Positions 1-9,207 are shown, counted from the stretch's first letter. The stretch is 64,000 nucleotides of DNA from Pseudomonas sp. 8AS (GCF_902506505.1 NZ_LR733406.1:2194117-2258116), one strand, 5' to 3'. The notes: generated from the letters alone by a model not told the origin. Numbers and translations: made by a program.

Positions 1-1884
1 GCGAACAACTTCAAGTCGAGCATCGTCGACGTGCCGCTGCTGGAGTCCTACCCGAACCCGGAAAACCAGAGCGAGCTGCTCAAGCTCGACTATCGCCAGT
101 TCTCCCACGAGCTGGAAGAGAAGGTTCGCGACAAGTTCCAGGCGCAGAACCCCAATGTGCAGATCCACATTGTCGGTTTCGCCAAGAAGGTCGGTGACCT
201 GATCGATGGCCTGATCATGGTCGTGGCCTTCTTCGGTATCGCCCTGGCGATCACCCTGGTCCTGCTGTACTGGTTCAGCTGGTGCATCCGTTCCACCATC
301 TCGGTGGTGTCGACCACGCTGATCGCGGTGGTCTGGCAGCTGGGCCTGATGCACCTGGTCGGCTTCGGCCTCGACCCCTACTCGATGCTGGTGCCGTTCC
401 TGATCTTCGCCATCGGTATTTCCCACGGCGTGCAGAAGATCAACGGTATCGCCCTGCAGTCGAGCGACGCCGACAACGCCCTGACCGCGGCGCGGCGCAC
501 CTTCCGCCAGCTGTTCCTGCCGGGGATGATCGCCATTCTGGTGGACGCCGTCGGCTTCATCACCCTGCTGGTGATCGACATCGGCGTGATCCGCGAGCTG
601 GCCATCGGCGCCTCCATCGGCGTGGCGGTGATCGTGTTCACCAACCTGATCCTGCTGCCGGTGGCGATTTCCTATATCGGCATCAGCAACAAGGCGGTCG
701 AGCGCAGCAAGAAGGACGCGGTGCGTGACCATCCGTTCTGGCGTCTGCTGTCCAACTTCGCCCATCCGGTGGTGGCGCCGATCTCGGTGGTGATCGCCCT
801 GACGGCCGGCGTCGGCGGCTTCTGGTACCAGAAGGCCAACCTGCAGATCGGCGACCTCGATCAGGGTGCGCCGGAGCTGCGTCCGGAGTCGCGCTACAAC
901 CAGGACAACAACTTCATCATCAGCAACTATTCGACCAGTTCCGACGTGCTGGTGGTGATGGTCAAGACGGCCAACGAGGGCTGCTCGACCCACGAGACCC
1001 TGGCGCCGATGGACGAGCTGATGTGGCGCATGGAGAACACCGAGGGCGTGCAGTCGGCCATTTCCATGGTCAGTGTGTCCAAGCAGGTGATCAAGGGCAT
1101 GAACGAGGGCAACCTGAAATGGGAAACCCTGTCGCGCAACCCGGACGTGCTGAACAACTCCATCGCCCGTGCGGACGGCCTGTACAACGCCGACTGTTCG
1201 CTGGCGCCGGTGCTGGTGTTCCTCAACGACCACAAGGCCGCGACCCTCAAGCGCGCCGTCGGTGTGGTGCAGGAGTTCGCCAAGGAGCACAACAAGGATG
1301 GCCTGGAGTTCCTCCTGGCTGCCGGTAACGCCGGCATCGAGGCGGCGACCAACGAGGTCATCGCCAAGTCCGAGCTGATCATCCTGGTGCTGGTGTACAT
1401 CTGCGTGGCGGTGATGTGTCTGATCACCTTCCGCTCGTTCGGCGCCATGTTGTGCATCATCCTGCCGCTGATCCTCACCTCCATCCTCGGCAACGCCCTG
1501 ATGGCCTGGCTGGGCATCGGCGTGAAGGTGGCGACCCTGCCGGTGATCGCACTGGGCGTGGGTATCGGTGTCGACTACGGCATCTACATCTACAGCCGCC
1601 TGGAAAGCTTCCTGCGCGCCGGCATGACCCTGCAGGAGGCCTACTACCAGACCCTGAAGTCCACCGGTAAGGCCGTACTGTTCACCGGCCTGTGCCTGGC
1701 CATCGGCGTGGCGACCTGGATCTTCTCGGCGATCAAGTTCCAGGCCGACATGGGCCTGATGCTGACCTTCATGCTGCTGTGGAACATGTTCGGTGCCCTG
1801 TGGCTGCTGCCAGCCCTGGCCCGTTTCCTGATCAAGCCGGAGAAGCTGGCCGGCAAGGTGGGCGGTTCGCTGTTCGCGCACTGA
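1..1884 (+). CDS. RND-superfamily exporter (MMPL/patched type), 5'-truncated by window
   Basis: The reading frame is open from base 1, so the gene begins upstream; 627 C-terminal residues are visible. The sequence alternates a periplasmic loop, a cluster of hydrophobic segments (around nt 200-690), a second large soluble loop (nt 830-1370) and a second hydrophobic cluster (nt 1375-1850). This is the two-fold repeat of RND/MMPL transporters. The segment GVGIGVDYGIYIYSRL near nt 1555-1600 resembles the charged transmembrane helix of this superfamily. Such single-subunit RND proteins export lipids or hydrophobic compounds using the proton gradient; the substrate cannot be read from sequence. A strong terminator follows immediately. 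Confidence 0.85.
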   Translation, partial: ANNFKSSIVDVPLLESYPNPENQSELLKLDYRQFSHELEEKVRDKFQAQNPNVQIHIVGFAKKVGDLIDGLIMVVAFFGIALAITLVLLYWFSWCIRSTISVVSTTLIAVVWQLGLMHLVGFGLDPYSMLVPFLIFAIGISHGVQKINGIALQSSDADNALTAARRTFRQLFLPGMIAILVDAVGFITLLVIDIGVIRELAIGASIGVAVIVFTNLILLPVAISYIGISNKAVERSKKDAVRDHPFWRLLSNFAHPVVAPISVVIALTAGVGGFWYQKANLQIGDLDQGAPELRPESRYNQDNNFIISNYSTSSDVLVVMVKTANEGCSTHETLAPMDELMWRMENTEGVQSAISMVSVSKQVIKGMNEGNLKWETLSRNPDVLNNSIARADGLYNADCSLAPVLVFLNDHKAATLKRAVGVVQEFAKEHNKDGLEFLLAAGNAGIEAATNEVIAKSELIILVLVYICVAVMCLITFRSFGAMLCIILPLILTSILGNALMAWLGIGVKVATLPVIALGVGIGVDYGIYIYSRLESFLRAGMTLQEAYYQTLKSTGKAVLFTGLCLAIGVATWIFSAIKFQADMGLMLTFMLLWNMFGALWLLPALARFLIKPEKLAGKVGGSLFAH

Positions 1885-1903
1885 TCTTGTAGCGCTGTGC
1901 AAG

Positions 1904-1928
1904 AGGGCTCCTTCGGGAGCCCTTTTTG
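1904..1928 (+). terminator. Rho-independent terminator of the RND exporter gene
   Basis: An 8-bp perfect stem (AGGGCTCC/GGAGCCCT) closes a TTCG tetraloop and is followed by a T-tract, 20 bp after the stop codon. The remaining roughly 250 bases up to 2176 hold no recognisable gene. Confidence 0.9.
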
Positions 1929-2134
1929 TTGCCCGTTGTTTGCTGCTGCGCTGTTTTGCGCAGGGGCGGCTTAGCTGCAAGCTTCACCGCTCCGCCGCAG
2001 TTGCGGGTAATGGGCGTGGCGCCGGAGATGTGCCGGCCGTGGTAGCAGAAATGTGGGGGCAGGTGATGGCGGTCTTGGTTGCCGCTGTCGGGTGGCGGGC
2101 GAGGGGCATATCTGTGCGCATGAAATCGCAGGCA

Positions 2135-2158
2135 AGAAAAAGCCGCCTTGCGGCGGCT
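2135..2158 (-). terminator. Rho-independent terminator of etfQO
   Basis: Read on the minus strand, AGCCGCC-GCAA-GGCGGCT is followed by TTTTTC, less than 40 bp after the etfQO stop codon. Confidence 0.9.
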
Positions 2159-2176
2159 TCTTCGATGCGACTCGAC

Positions 2177-3841
2177 TTACATGTTGGGGTAGTTCGGGCC
2201 GCCGGTGCCTTCCGGAGCGATCCAGGTGATGTTCTGGGCCGGGTCCTTGATGTCACAGGTCTTGCAGTGCACGCAGTTCTGCGCGTTGATCTGGAACTTC
2301 TTCTCGCCGTCTTCCTGGGTGACGATTTCGTACACGCCAGCCGGGCAGTAACGCTGTGCTGGTTCGTCGTACAGCGGCAGGTTCTTGCTCAGCGGAATGC
2401 TGGCGTCGGCCAGTTTCAGGTGGCAAGGCTGCTCTTCCTCGTGGTTGGTGTTGGACAAGAACACCGAGGACAGTTTGTCGAAGCTGAGTTTGCCGTCCGG
2501 CTTCGGGTAGTCGATACGCTTCGATTCTGCAGCGGGCTTCAGGCAGGCGTAGTCCGGCTTGGTGTCGTGCAGGGTGAAGGGGATCTTGCCACCGAAGATG
2601 TTCTGGTCCAGCCAGTTGATGCCGCCACCGACCAGCGGGCCGAACTTGTGCAGGGCCGGGCCGAAGTTGCGGCTGCGGAACAGTTCGTCGTACAGCCAGC
2701 TGGCCTTGAAGCCATCGACGTAGCCATTGAGCAGGTCGCCGCCCTGGCCGTCGGCCAGCAGCACCTCGGCGACCGCGTCGGCGGCCAGCATGCCGGACTT
2801 CATGGCGGTGTGGCTGCCCTTGATCTTGGCGAAGTTCAGGGTGCCGAGGTCGCAACCGATCAGTGCGCCGCCGGGGAAGACCATCTTCGGCAGCGAGTTC
2901 AGGCCGCCCTTGCAGATGGCGCGAGCGCCATAGGCCACGCGCTTGCCGCCTTCCAGGTACTGCTTGATCACCGGGTGGTGCTTGTAGCGCTGGAACTCGT
3001 CGAACGGCGACAGGTACGGGTTGGCGTAGGACAGGTCGACGATCAGGCCGACCACCACCTGGTTGTTTTCCAGGTGATAGAGGAAGGAGCCACCGGTGTT
3101 CTCGGTGCCGACCACGTTTAGCGGCCAGCCGGCGGTGTGTACCACCAGGCCCTGCTCGTGCTTGGCCGGGTCGATGTCCCAGATTTCCTTGATGCCGATG
3201 CCGTAGTGCTGGGCGTCGGCTTCGCTATCCAGGTTGAATTTCTGGATCAGCTGCTTGCCGATGTGGCCGCGGCAGCCTTCGGCGAACAGGGTGTACTTGC
3301 CACGCAGTTCCATGCCGGGGGTGTAGTAGCCTTCCTTCGGATGGCCTTCGCGGTCGACACCCAGGTCACCGGTGACGATGCCGCGCACCACGCCATTCTC
3401 GTCGATCAGCGCTTCCTGGGCGGCAAAGCCCGGGTAGATCTCGACGCCCAGGGCTTCGGCCTGCTGGGCCAGCCAGCGGCACAGGTTGCCCAGGGAGATG
3501 ATGTAGTTACCCTCGTTGTGCATGGTCTTGGGCACGAACAGGTCGGGAACTTTGATGGCGCCTTCGGCGCTTTTCAGCATGTAGATGTCGTCGCGCTTGA
3601 CCGGCGTGTTCAGCGGGGCGCCGAGCTCCTGCCAGTTGGGGAACAGCTCGTTCAGCGCGCGCGGCTCGAACACCGCGCCGGAGAGGATGTGAGCGCCGAC
3701 TTCGGAACCCTTCTCGACCACGCAGACGCTGATCTCTTTGCCGGCGTCAGCGGCCTTCTGCTTCAGTCGGCAGGCGGCGGACAGACCGGACGGGCCGGCA
3801 CCGACGATGACGACGTCGAATTCCATAAATTCGCGTTCCAC
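2177..3841 (-). CDS. Electron transfer flavoprotein-ubiquinone oxidoreductase (ETF-QO)
   Basis: 554 aa, the usual size for the family. ETF-QO is a membrane-bound FAD/4Fe-4S enzyme that passes electrons from reduced ETF to ubiquinone. The N-terminus has the FAD dinucleotide-binding motif VIVGAGPSGLSAA. The C-terminus has the cluster-binding cysteines in YCPAGVYE and CVHCKTCDIKDP. The start chosen is GTG at 3841, because AGGAG lies 7 bp upstream; an ATG five codons in is the alternative. The gene is divergent from etfBA, and both probably respond to the operator between them. Confidence 0.96.
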   Translation of the reverse strand: MEREFMEFDVVIVGAGPSGLSAACRLKQKAADAGKEISVCVVEKGSEVGAHILSGAVFEPRALNELFPNWQELGAPLNTPVKRDDIYMLKSAEGAIKVPDLFVPKTMHNEGNYIISLGNLCRWLAQQAEALGVEIYPGFAAQEALIDENGVVRGIVTGDLGVDREGHPKEGYYTPGMELRGKYTLFAEGCRGHIGKQLIQKFNLDSEADAQHYGIGIKEIWDIDPAKHEQGLVVHTAGWPLNVVGTENTGGSFLYHLENNQVVVGLIVDLSYANPYLSPFDEFQRYKHHPVIKQYLEGGKRVAYGARAICKGGLNSLPKMVFPGGALIGCDLGTLNFAKIKGSHTAMKSGMLAADAVAEVLLADGQGGDLLNGYVDGFKASWLYDELFRSRNFGPALHKFGPLVGGGINWLDQNIFGGKIPFTLHDTKPDYACLKPAAESKRIDYPKPDGKLSFDKLSSVFLSNTNHEEEQPCHLKLADASIPLSKNLPLYDEPAQRYCPAGVYEIVTQEDGEKKFQINAQNCVHCKTCDIKDPAQNITWIAPEGTGGPNYPNM

Positions 3842-3921
3842 AGAGAATCTCCTAACTCAAGGCTTCTTCGGTGTTGTTGATTTTGCTTTGGGGCTAGGCT
3901 TTCTCTGGCCTGCGCGTGCGC

Positions 3922-3950
3922 ATTATATCTACGCGCCCGCGTACGTCCAA
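3922..3950 (-). promoter_or_regulatory. Sigma-70 promoter of etfQO
   Basis: On the minus strand TTGGAC (3950-3945) and a perfect TATAAT (3927-3922) are separated by exactly 17 bp. This places the start site about 75 bp before the etfQO start codon. The -35 hexamer lies two bases from the PsrA-type palindrome, so a bound repressor would block polymerase. Confidence 0.7.
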
Positions 3951-3952
3951 TA

Positions 3953-3966
3953 CAAACGTTTGTTTG
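3953..3966. promoter_or_regulatory. Putative PsrA operator between etfQO and etfBA
   Basis: CAAAC-GTTT-GTTTG fits the published PsrA consensus [G/C]AAAC-N2-4-GTTT[G/C]. PsrA is a TetR-type repressor released by long-chain fatty acids that controls beta-oxidation genes in Pseudomonas. The site sits in the 326-bp divergent intergenic region (3842-4167), where it could control both transcripts. The rest of that region contains the etfQO promoter and a weaker candidate etfBA promoter (TTGACC at 4026, CAAGAT at 4049). Confidence 0.65.
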
Positions 3967-4167
3967 AATTTTGTTAAAGCCCGACAGGACAAGGCTTGGC
4001 GGCGGATGGAAGGCGGTTTTTCGTGTTGACCGAAAAAGGCGTTACGGTCAAGATACGGGCGGTTTTGCGTTCGCCGTATGGGCTGACCGTCGGTTCCGGC
4101 CGACCTGCATCACCGGCCAGGCTCGACTTGGCGACATTCTTATTCACCGGAGAGTAACGAGGAATCC

Positions 4168-4917
4168 ATGAAGGTTCTTGTAGCTGTCAAACGAGTGGTC
4201 GACTACAACGTCAAAGTTCGCGTCAAAGCGGACAACTCCGGCGTCGACCTCGCCAACGTCAAGATGTCGATGAACCCCTTCTGCGAAATCGCCGTGGAAG
4301 AAGCCGTACGCCTGAAGGAAAAGGGCGTTGCGAGCGAAATCGTCGTCGTCACCATCGGCCCGAACACCGCTCAGGAGCAGCTGCGTACCGCTCTGGCTCT
4401 GGGTGCTGACCGTGCCATCCTGGTCGAGTCCAACGACGAGCTGAACTCTCTGGCCGTGGCCAAACTGCTGAAAGCCGTGGTTGATAAAGAGCAGCCGCAG
4501 CTGGTCATCCTGGGCAAGCAGGCCATCGACAGCGACAACAACCAGACCGGCCAGATGCTGGGCGCCCTGACCGGTTACGGCCAAGGCACCTTCGCTTCGA
4601 AAGTCGAAGTGGCTGGCGACAAGGTCAATGTCACTCGCGAAATCGACGGCGGTCTGCAGACCGTTGCGCTGAATCTGCCGGCCATCGTCACCACCGACCT
4701 GCGCCTGAACGAACCGCGCTACGCGTCGCTGCCGAACATCATGAAGGCCAAGAAGAAGCCGCTGGACGTGGTTACCCCGGACGCCCTGGGTGTTTCCACC
4801 ACTTCCACCGTCAAGACCCTGAAAGTCGAAGCGCCTGCTGCCCGCAGCGCCGGCATCAAGGTCAAGTCCGTGGCTGAACTGGTCGAGAAACTGAAGAACG
4901 AGGCGAAGGTAATCTAA
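4168..4917 (+). CDS. etfB: Electron transfer flavoprotein subunit beta
   Basis: 249 aa, typical ETF-beta length. It begins [19 protein letters not shown] and carries the family signature around [15 protein letters not shown], with the Leu/Ala-rich recognition-loop region near [14 protein letters not shown]. Together with EtfA it forms the soluble FAD/AMP heterodimer that collects electrons from acyl-CoA and related dehydrogenases and delivers them to ETF-QO. GAGGA precedes the ATG. The stop codon abuts the etfA start codon, so the two are translationally coupled. Confidence 0.97.
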   Translation: MKVLVAVKRVVDYNVKVRVKADNSGVDLANVKMSMNPFCEIAVEEAVRLKEKGVASEIVVVTIGPNTAQEQLRTALALGADRAILVESNDELNSLAVAKLLKAVVDKEQPQLVILGKQAIDSDNNQTGQMLGALTGYGQGTFASKVEVAGDKVNVTREIDGGLQTVALNLPAIVTTDLRLNEPRYASLPNIMKAKKKPLDVVTPDALGVSTTSTVKTLKVEAPAARSAGIKVKSVAELVEKLKNEAKVI

Positions 4918-5847
4918 ATGACTATCCTGGTTATCGCTGAACACACCAACGCTGCCCTGGCCGCTGCCACGCTGAACACCGTTGCCGCTGCCGCGAAAAT
5001 CGGTGGCGACATCCACGTTCTGGTTGCCGGTGCCGGTTGCGCCGCCGCTGCCGAAGCCGCTGCCAAGATCGCTGGCGTAGCCAAGGTTCTGGTTGCCGAC
5101 AACGCTGCCTATGCGCATCAGCTGCCGGAAAACGTTGCACCGCTGGTTGCCGATCTGGGCAAGGGCTACAGCCACATCCTGGCTGCCGCCACCAGCAACG
5201 GCAAGAACGTGCTGCCGCGCGTTGCTGCCCAGCTGGACGTCGATCAGATCTCCGAGATCATCGCCGTTGAAAGCGCCGACACCTTCAAGCGCCCGATCTA
5301 TGCCGGTAACGCCATCGCTACCGTGCAGTCTTCGGCTGCCGTGAAAGTGATCACCGTGCGCTCCACCGGTTTCGACCCGGTTGCCGCCGAAGGCGGTTCC
5401 GCTGCTGTTGAAGCAGTGAGCGGTTCGGCTGATGCTGGCAAATCGGCTTTCGTCGGCGAAGAGCTGGCCAAGTCCGACCGTCCGGAACTGACCGCTGCCA
5501 AGATCGTCGTTTCCGGCGGCCGTGGCATGCAGAACGGTGACAACTTCAAGCACCTGTACGCCCTGGCCGACAAGCTGGGCGCTGCCGTGGGTGCCTCGCG
5601 CGCCGCTGTCGACGCCGGTTTCGTACCGAACGACATGCAGGTTGGCCAGACCGGCAAGATCGTCGCTCCGCAGCTGTACATCGCGGTCGGCATCTCCGGT
5701 GCCATCCAGCACCTGGCAGGCATGAAGGACTCCAAGGTCATCGTCGCCATCAACAAGGACGAAGAAGCCCCGATCTTCCAGGTGGCTGACTACGGCCTGG
5801 TGGCTGACCTGTTCGAAGCCGTACCGGAACTGGAAAAACTGGTGTAA
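4918..5847 (+). CDS. etfA: Electron transfer flavoprotein subunit alpha
   Basis: 309 aa, typical ETF-alpha length. The C-terminal FAD-binding domain shows the signature [13 protein letters not shown], the [24 protein letters not shown] segment region, and [15 protein letters not shown] near the end. It binds the FAD of the ETF heterodimer. It starts directly after the etfB stop codon and ends before a terminator, so etfBA is a two-gene operon. Neighbouring atuD (21-22 kb) encodes an acyl-CoA dehydrogenase likely to use this ETF. Confidence 0.97.
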   Translation: MTILVIAEHTNAALAAATLNTVAAAAKIGGDIHVLVAGAGCAAAAEAAAKIAGVAKVLVADNAAYAHQLPENVAPLVADLGKGYSHILAAATSNGKNVLPRVAAQLDVDQISEIIAVESADTFKRPIYAGNAIATVQSSAAVKVITVRSTGFDPVAAEGGSAAVEAVSGSADAGKSAFVGEELAKSDRPELTAAKIVVSGGRGMQNGDNFKHLYALADKLGAAVGASRAAVDAGFVPNDMQVGQTGKIVAPQLYIAVGISGAIQHLAGMKDSKVIVAINKDEEAPIFQVADYGLVADLFEAVPELEKLV

Positions 5848-5871
5848 GCCAGCTTCCTGCGCCAAACAAGA

Positions 5872-5896
5872 AACCCGCTCATCGAGCGGGTTTTTT
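5872..5896 (+). terminator. Rho-independent terminator of etfBA
   Basis: ACCCGCTC-ATC-GAGCGGGT stem-loop followed by six T residues, 25 bp after the etfA stop. Confidence 0.92.
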
Positions 5897-5965
5897 GTTG
5901 CCTGCGTTTCCCCTATGACTCCGGTAGGCGCGGCTTCGGCCGCGAACCCCGGGGCTGATCCCGGT

Positions 5966-6892
5966 TCAGCGTGGCGCGTCGAGAAAGCTCTGGTAGTGGG
6001 CAGCGGTTTCCTCGGGCCGTTCGATCATCGGTGCATGACCGCAATCCTTCATGATCACCACGCTGGATTTCTGCAGCAGCGGCTGCATCACCGCGATGCT
6101 GGATACGTCCAGCACGCGATCGCGGTCACCCCACAGCAGTAGGGTCGGCGCCGTGATCTTCGGCAGCTCCGGCTCCAGTGGCACATAGCGCTCGCGCAGT
6201 TGCGCGAAGATCTTGTCGTAATGCGCGCTATTGGCCATGGCCTGTTCGGCGAAGTGCTGTTTCAGTGCGTCCGGCAGGGGCGGCGGGGCCACGAAGACGA
6301 AGTTCATCAGGTTCTCGAAGTCCGCGGCGTTGCGCACCACCAGCGGGTTGCTCTCGCCACGCTCGAGGCGCTGGAACAGCTCGCTCTGCTTCGGCGCGGT
6401 GACGCCGGCATTGTCCAGCAGGGCCAGGCTCAATACCTGCTGCGGGTAGCGGGCGGCGTAGAGTGCGGCAATATGTCCGCCCATGGAGTTGCCGATCAGG
6501 TGTAGCTTGTCGAGGCCCAGCGCCTGGCTGAACGCCTGCACGCGTTCGGTTTGCGTGGCCACGTCATAGCTGGCATCGGGTTTGCTGCTTTCGCCGAAGC
6601 CGGGGAGGTCGAGGGCGATGACATGGTAGCGTTCGGTGAAGTGACGGGCGAAGCGCAACCAGTTGTCGCGGTTGGCGCCGAAACCATGGATCATCAGGAT
6701 GGTTTCGCCGTCCGCCGGGCCGCCTTCGTAGTAGTGGATCTGCAGTTCGCCGACTTGCACCTGCTCGTTCGACAGGCCGGCCATGCCGCGTTCGACCCAT
6801 TGCACGCCGCCGATCAGGGCTGCAGGGGACAGGTACAGTGCCCCGGCAGCACCGGCCAGCAGCAGGACCAGCGCGAAGAGAAGTTTTTTCAT
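5966..6892 (-). CDS. Alpha/beta hydrolase, lipase/esterase of family-V type
   Basis: 308 aa with an N-terminal hydrophobic stretch (LLFALVLLLAGAAGALYL), which is a signal peptide or anchor, so it acts in the envelope. The oxyanion segment HGFGANRDNW, nucleophile elbow GNSMGG, acid GDRDRVLDV and catalytic His in DCGHAPMIERP give a complete Ser-Asp-His triad. This combination resembles bacterial lipolytic family V. The natural substrate, whether lipid ester or otherwise, is not visible. It is convergent with etfBA. It is separated by only 113 bp from the divergent binding-protein gene, which could share a regulatory region. Confidence 0.85.
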   Translation of the reverse strand: MKKLLFALVLLLAGAAGALYLSPAALIGGVQWVERGMAGLSNEQVQVGELQIHYYEGGPADGETILMIHGFGANRDNWLRFARHFTERYHVIALDLPGFGESSKPDASYDVATQTERVQAFSQALGLDKLHLIGNSMGGHIAALYAARYPQQVLSLALLDNAGVTAPKQSELFQRLERGESNPLVVRNAADFENLMNFVFVAPPPLPDALKQHFAEQAMANSAHYDKIFAQLRERYVPLEPELPKITAPTLLLWGDRDRVLDVSSIAVMQPLLQKSSVVIMKDCGHAPMIERPEETAAHYQSFLDAPR

Positions 6893-7005
6893 GGCGATTC
6901 CTTATCGCTAATAATTATTTAGGGCTGCTTTTAAGCTAGCATTAATGCGATTGCGGGCGGTCAGATATGGCCCATGCCCAGTCGAACATCAAGTCGGGAC
7001 ACTCT

Positions 7006-7833
7006 ATGCGCGCTCAGCCATTCCTCAAGTCTTCGCTCTTGCTGCTGGCGCTGCTGGCCCCCGGGCTGGCGCTGGCCGCTGGCAAGTGCGAACGCCTGGT
7101 CGCCACCGGCAACCCGGAATATCCGCCCTATCTGTGGCGTGACCCGCAGAACCCGCAGAAGCTGATCGGTGCCAATGCCGAGCTGTTGCAGCGCATTGGC
7201 CAGGACATCGGCGTGGAAATCGAGGTGATCCACAGCGGCCCCTGGTCGCGCGCCCAGGACGAGGTGCGCACCGGCCGCGTCGATCTGCTGGCCGGCGCCT
7301 TCCTCACCTTGCCGCGCCTGGAAAGCATGGACTATGTGCACCCGGCCTTCTACGTCACCCCCAGTGTGGTCTGGGTGCGCAAGGGCAAGGAGTTTCCCTA
7401 CCTCGGCTGGGACGACCTGCGCGGCAAGCTCGGCGGCACCCTGGTCGGTAACAGTTTCGGCCAGCAGTTCGACGCCTTTGCCAAGGCCAACCTGACCCTG
7501 GAAAACGTACCCAGCCTGACCCAGGCGTTCCAGAAACTGCTGCTCGGGCGCACCGAATACGTGCTGTACGAGCGCTATCCCGGGGTGGCGCTGGCCGATA
7601 GCCTGGGCCTGCAGGAAGACCTGCAGGCGCTGGAGCCGCCGATCTCCAGCGAGGGGCTGTTTCTCACCCTGTCGCACAACTCGGCCTGCAACGATCCCTG
7701 GTTGCGCGGACAGCTGGCGAAAAAGATGACAGAATTGACCGCCTCCGGCCTGCCCGAGACGCTCTTGCAGAGCAATCTGCAACGCTGGAAAGCGCAACAG
7801 CTGCAGGCCGTCAGTCCCCCGCCTAGTGAGTAG
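7006..7833 (+). CDS. Orphan periplasmic solute-binding protein, family 3 type
   Basis: 275 aa from the chosen ATG at 7006. This start is preferred over 6967 because it gives a standard signal peptide ending ALAA and has GGGA upstream. The mature part begins ERLVATGNPEYPPY and has the two-lobed amino-acid-binding-protein pattern (VDLLAGAFLTLPRLESMDYVHPAFY, then a second lobe from about residue 110). No ABC permease or ATPase gene is nearby. Instead it is followed 10 bp later by two envelope lipoprotein genes. It may therefore be a sensor or accessory ligand-binding protein rather than part of a transporter. The ligand is unknown. Confidence 0.75.
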   Translation: MRAQPFLKSSLLLLALLAPGLALAAGKCERLVATGNPEYPPYLWRDPQNPQKLIGANAELLQRIGQDIGVEIEVIHSGPWSRAQDEVRTGRVDLLAGAFLTLPRLESMDYVHPAFYVTPSVVWVRKGKEFPYLGWDDLRGKLGGTLVGNSFGQQFDAFAKANLTLENVPSLTQAFQKLLLGRTEYVLYERYPGVALADSLGLQEDLQALEPPISSEGLFLTLSHNSACNDPWLRGQLAKKMTELTASGLPETLLQSNLQRWKAQQLQAVSPPPSE

Positions 7834-7843
7834 GAACCGTTCA

Positions 7844-8197
7844 GTGAACAAGCGAATTGCATGCGTCGCTCTGGCCATGCTGGCGTTGGCCGGTTGCGCC
7901 AACGACCCGGCGCCGACCGCGCAGATGAGCCTGGCCGCCAAGGCGGTGGAGCAGGCCCGCGCCGTGGGTGCCGACGAGCAGATCCAGGAAATGCAGATGG
8001 CCGAGCGCAAGCTCGCCCGCGCGGAAAAGAACATGGGTGAGGAAGACTACAAGCGTGCCCGGGTATTCGCCGAACAGGCCGAGTTGGATGCGCGCCTGGC
8101 CGAGGCCAAGGTGCTGACGCAGAAGAGCCAGATGCAATTGCTCGATCTCAATACCCGCATCACGCGCCTGCGCAAGCAACTGGGGGATCAGCAGTGA
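7844..8197 (+). CDS. DUF4398-type lipoprotein
   Basis: 117 aa from the GTG at 7844, chosen because AGGA lies 8 bp upstream and the lipoprotein signal then starts at residue 1 (KRIACVALAMLALAGC). After the acylated Cys the protein is almost entirely helical and charged (QEMQMAERKLARAEKNMGEE region, then a coiled-coil-like C-terminus), as in DUF4398 proteins, which are often paired with OmpA-domain proteins. The last four bases overlap the next gene (GTGA), implying translational coupling. Confidence 0.8.
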   Translation: MNKRIACVALAMLALAGCANDPAPTAQMSLAAKAVEQARAVGADEQIQEMQMAERKLARAEKNMGEEDYKRARVFAEQAELDARLAEAKVLTQKSQMQLLDLNTRITRLRKQLGDQQ

Positions 8198-9003
8198 GCC
8201 GCAGCAACTACCTGGCGAGCGTTCTGCTGCTAGCCCTGAGCACACTTGGTGGCTGCGCCAGCCAGGACAGCCAGCAGGCCCTGGTCGAGGCCGAGGGCCA
8301 CTTCCAGAAGGTCAAGGAAAACGCGGATGTGCTGCGCAGCGCGCCGAAGGATGTGATTCGCGCCGGCGAGTCGCTGGCCCGGGCGCAACGCCTGTCCAAC
8401 TACTGGGGCAGCGACGCGGACGTGCTGCACTACGCCTACCTCAGCCAGCGCTACAGCGAGATCGCCAGCCAGCATAGCGAGCTGAGCCTGAACCAGGAGC
8501 GGGCCGCCAAGCTCGAACTGGAGCGCCAGCGCCTGCAACTGGCCCTGCGCGAGGCCAAGCTGCTCAGCGTGCAGCAGCAGGGGCAGTGGCTGGAAGAACA
8601 GATGGTCAGCCTGGCCGCCAGCGAAACCGAGCGTGGCCTGGTGATGACCCTGGGCGATGTGCTGTTCGATGCCGGCCGTGCCGAACTGAAGACCGCGGCC
8701 AACCGCACGCTGCTCAAGCTGGTGCAGTTCCTCCAGCTCAATCCGCGGCGCATCGTGCGCATCGAGGGCTATACCGACGGCCGCGGCGACGCCCGGGAGA
8801 ACCTCGAACTGTCCCGCGCCCGGGCGCAGACGGTGGCCGATGTGCTGGTTGACCTGGGCATCGACAGCCAGCGCATCAGCGTCGAAGGCTACGGCGAAGC
8901 CCATCCGGTGGCGGAGAACGCCTCCAGCCGCGGACGGGCGCAGAATCGTCGGGTCGAGATCGTGTTTTCCGACGACAAGGGCAAGCTGCAGCCCGCTCGC
9001 TGA
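8194..9003 (+). CDS. OmpA-domain lipoprotein with N-terminal DUF4398-like helices
   Basis: 269 aa. A lipoprotein signal (ASVLLLALSTLGGC) is followed by about 110 residues of charged helix similar in style to the preceding gene product. A C-terminal OmpA/MotB domain begins around residue 145 (GDVLFDAGRAELK, then VRIEGYTDGRGDARENLELSRAR region and QNRRVEIVF). This domain binds peptidoglycan non-covalently, so the protein should tether outer membrane to cell wall. The GTG start overlaps the upstream stop. It is the last gene of the operon, before a terminator. Confidence 0.9.
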   Translation: MSRSNYLASVLLLALSTLGGCASQDSQQALVEAEGHFQKVKENADVLRSAPKDVIRAGESLARAQRLSNYWGSDADVLHYAYLSQRYSEIASQHSELSLNQERAAKLELERQRLQLALREAKLLSVQQQGQWLEEQMVSLAASETERGLVMTLGDVLFDAGRAELKTAANRTLLKLVQFLQLNPRRIVRIEGYTDGRGDARENLELSRARAQTVADVLVDLGIDSQRISVEGYGEAHPVAENASSRGRAQNRRVEIVFSDDKGKLQPAR

Positions 9004-9020
9004 TCGCGCCCCGTACAAGC

Positions 9021-9052
9021 AACCCCGGTCGCTGCCCGCCCCGGGGTTTTTT
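9021..9052 (+). terminator. Terminator after the OmpA-domain lipoprotein gene
   Basis: AACCCCGG pairs with CCGGGGTT across a 12-base loop, followed by a T6 tract. Confidence 0.85.
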
Positions 9053-9108
9053 GTGCCCGGCAGGCGAGTGTATGGGTACAGCGGGCTGCCAGAGCGGCTA
9101 CGGATCAC

Positions 9109-9170
9109 ACTGTATTGGCGAGATAGCGTGGAACTGTACTGTTGTTGCCTGGGTCTGATGGGCTACTGTT
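9109..9170 (+). promoter_or_regulatory. ACTGT direct repeats upstream of the MocR gene
   Basis: ACTGTA occurs at 9109 and 9133, and ACTGTT at 9138 and 9165, all within 100 bp of the regulator's start codon. MocR-type regulators commonly bind direct repeats in their own promoter region, so these are candidate operator half-sites. Confidence 0.4.
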
Positions 9171-9207
9171 CTGGTTCAGTGGCACAGATGTCCAAGGATT
9201 CGTCGTA

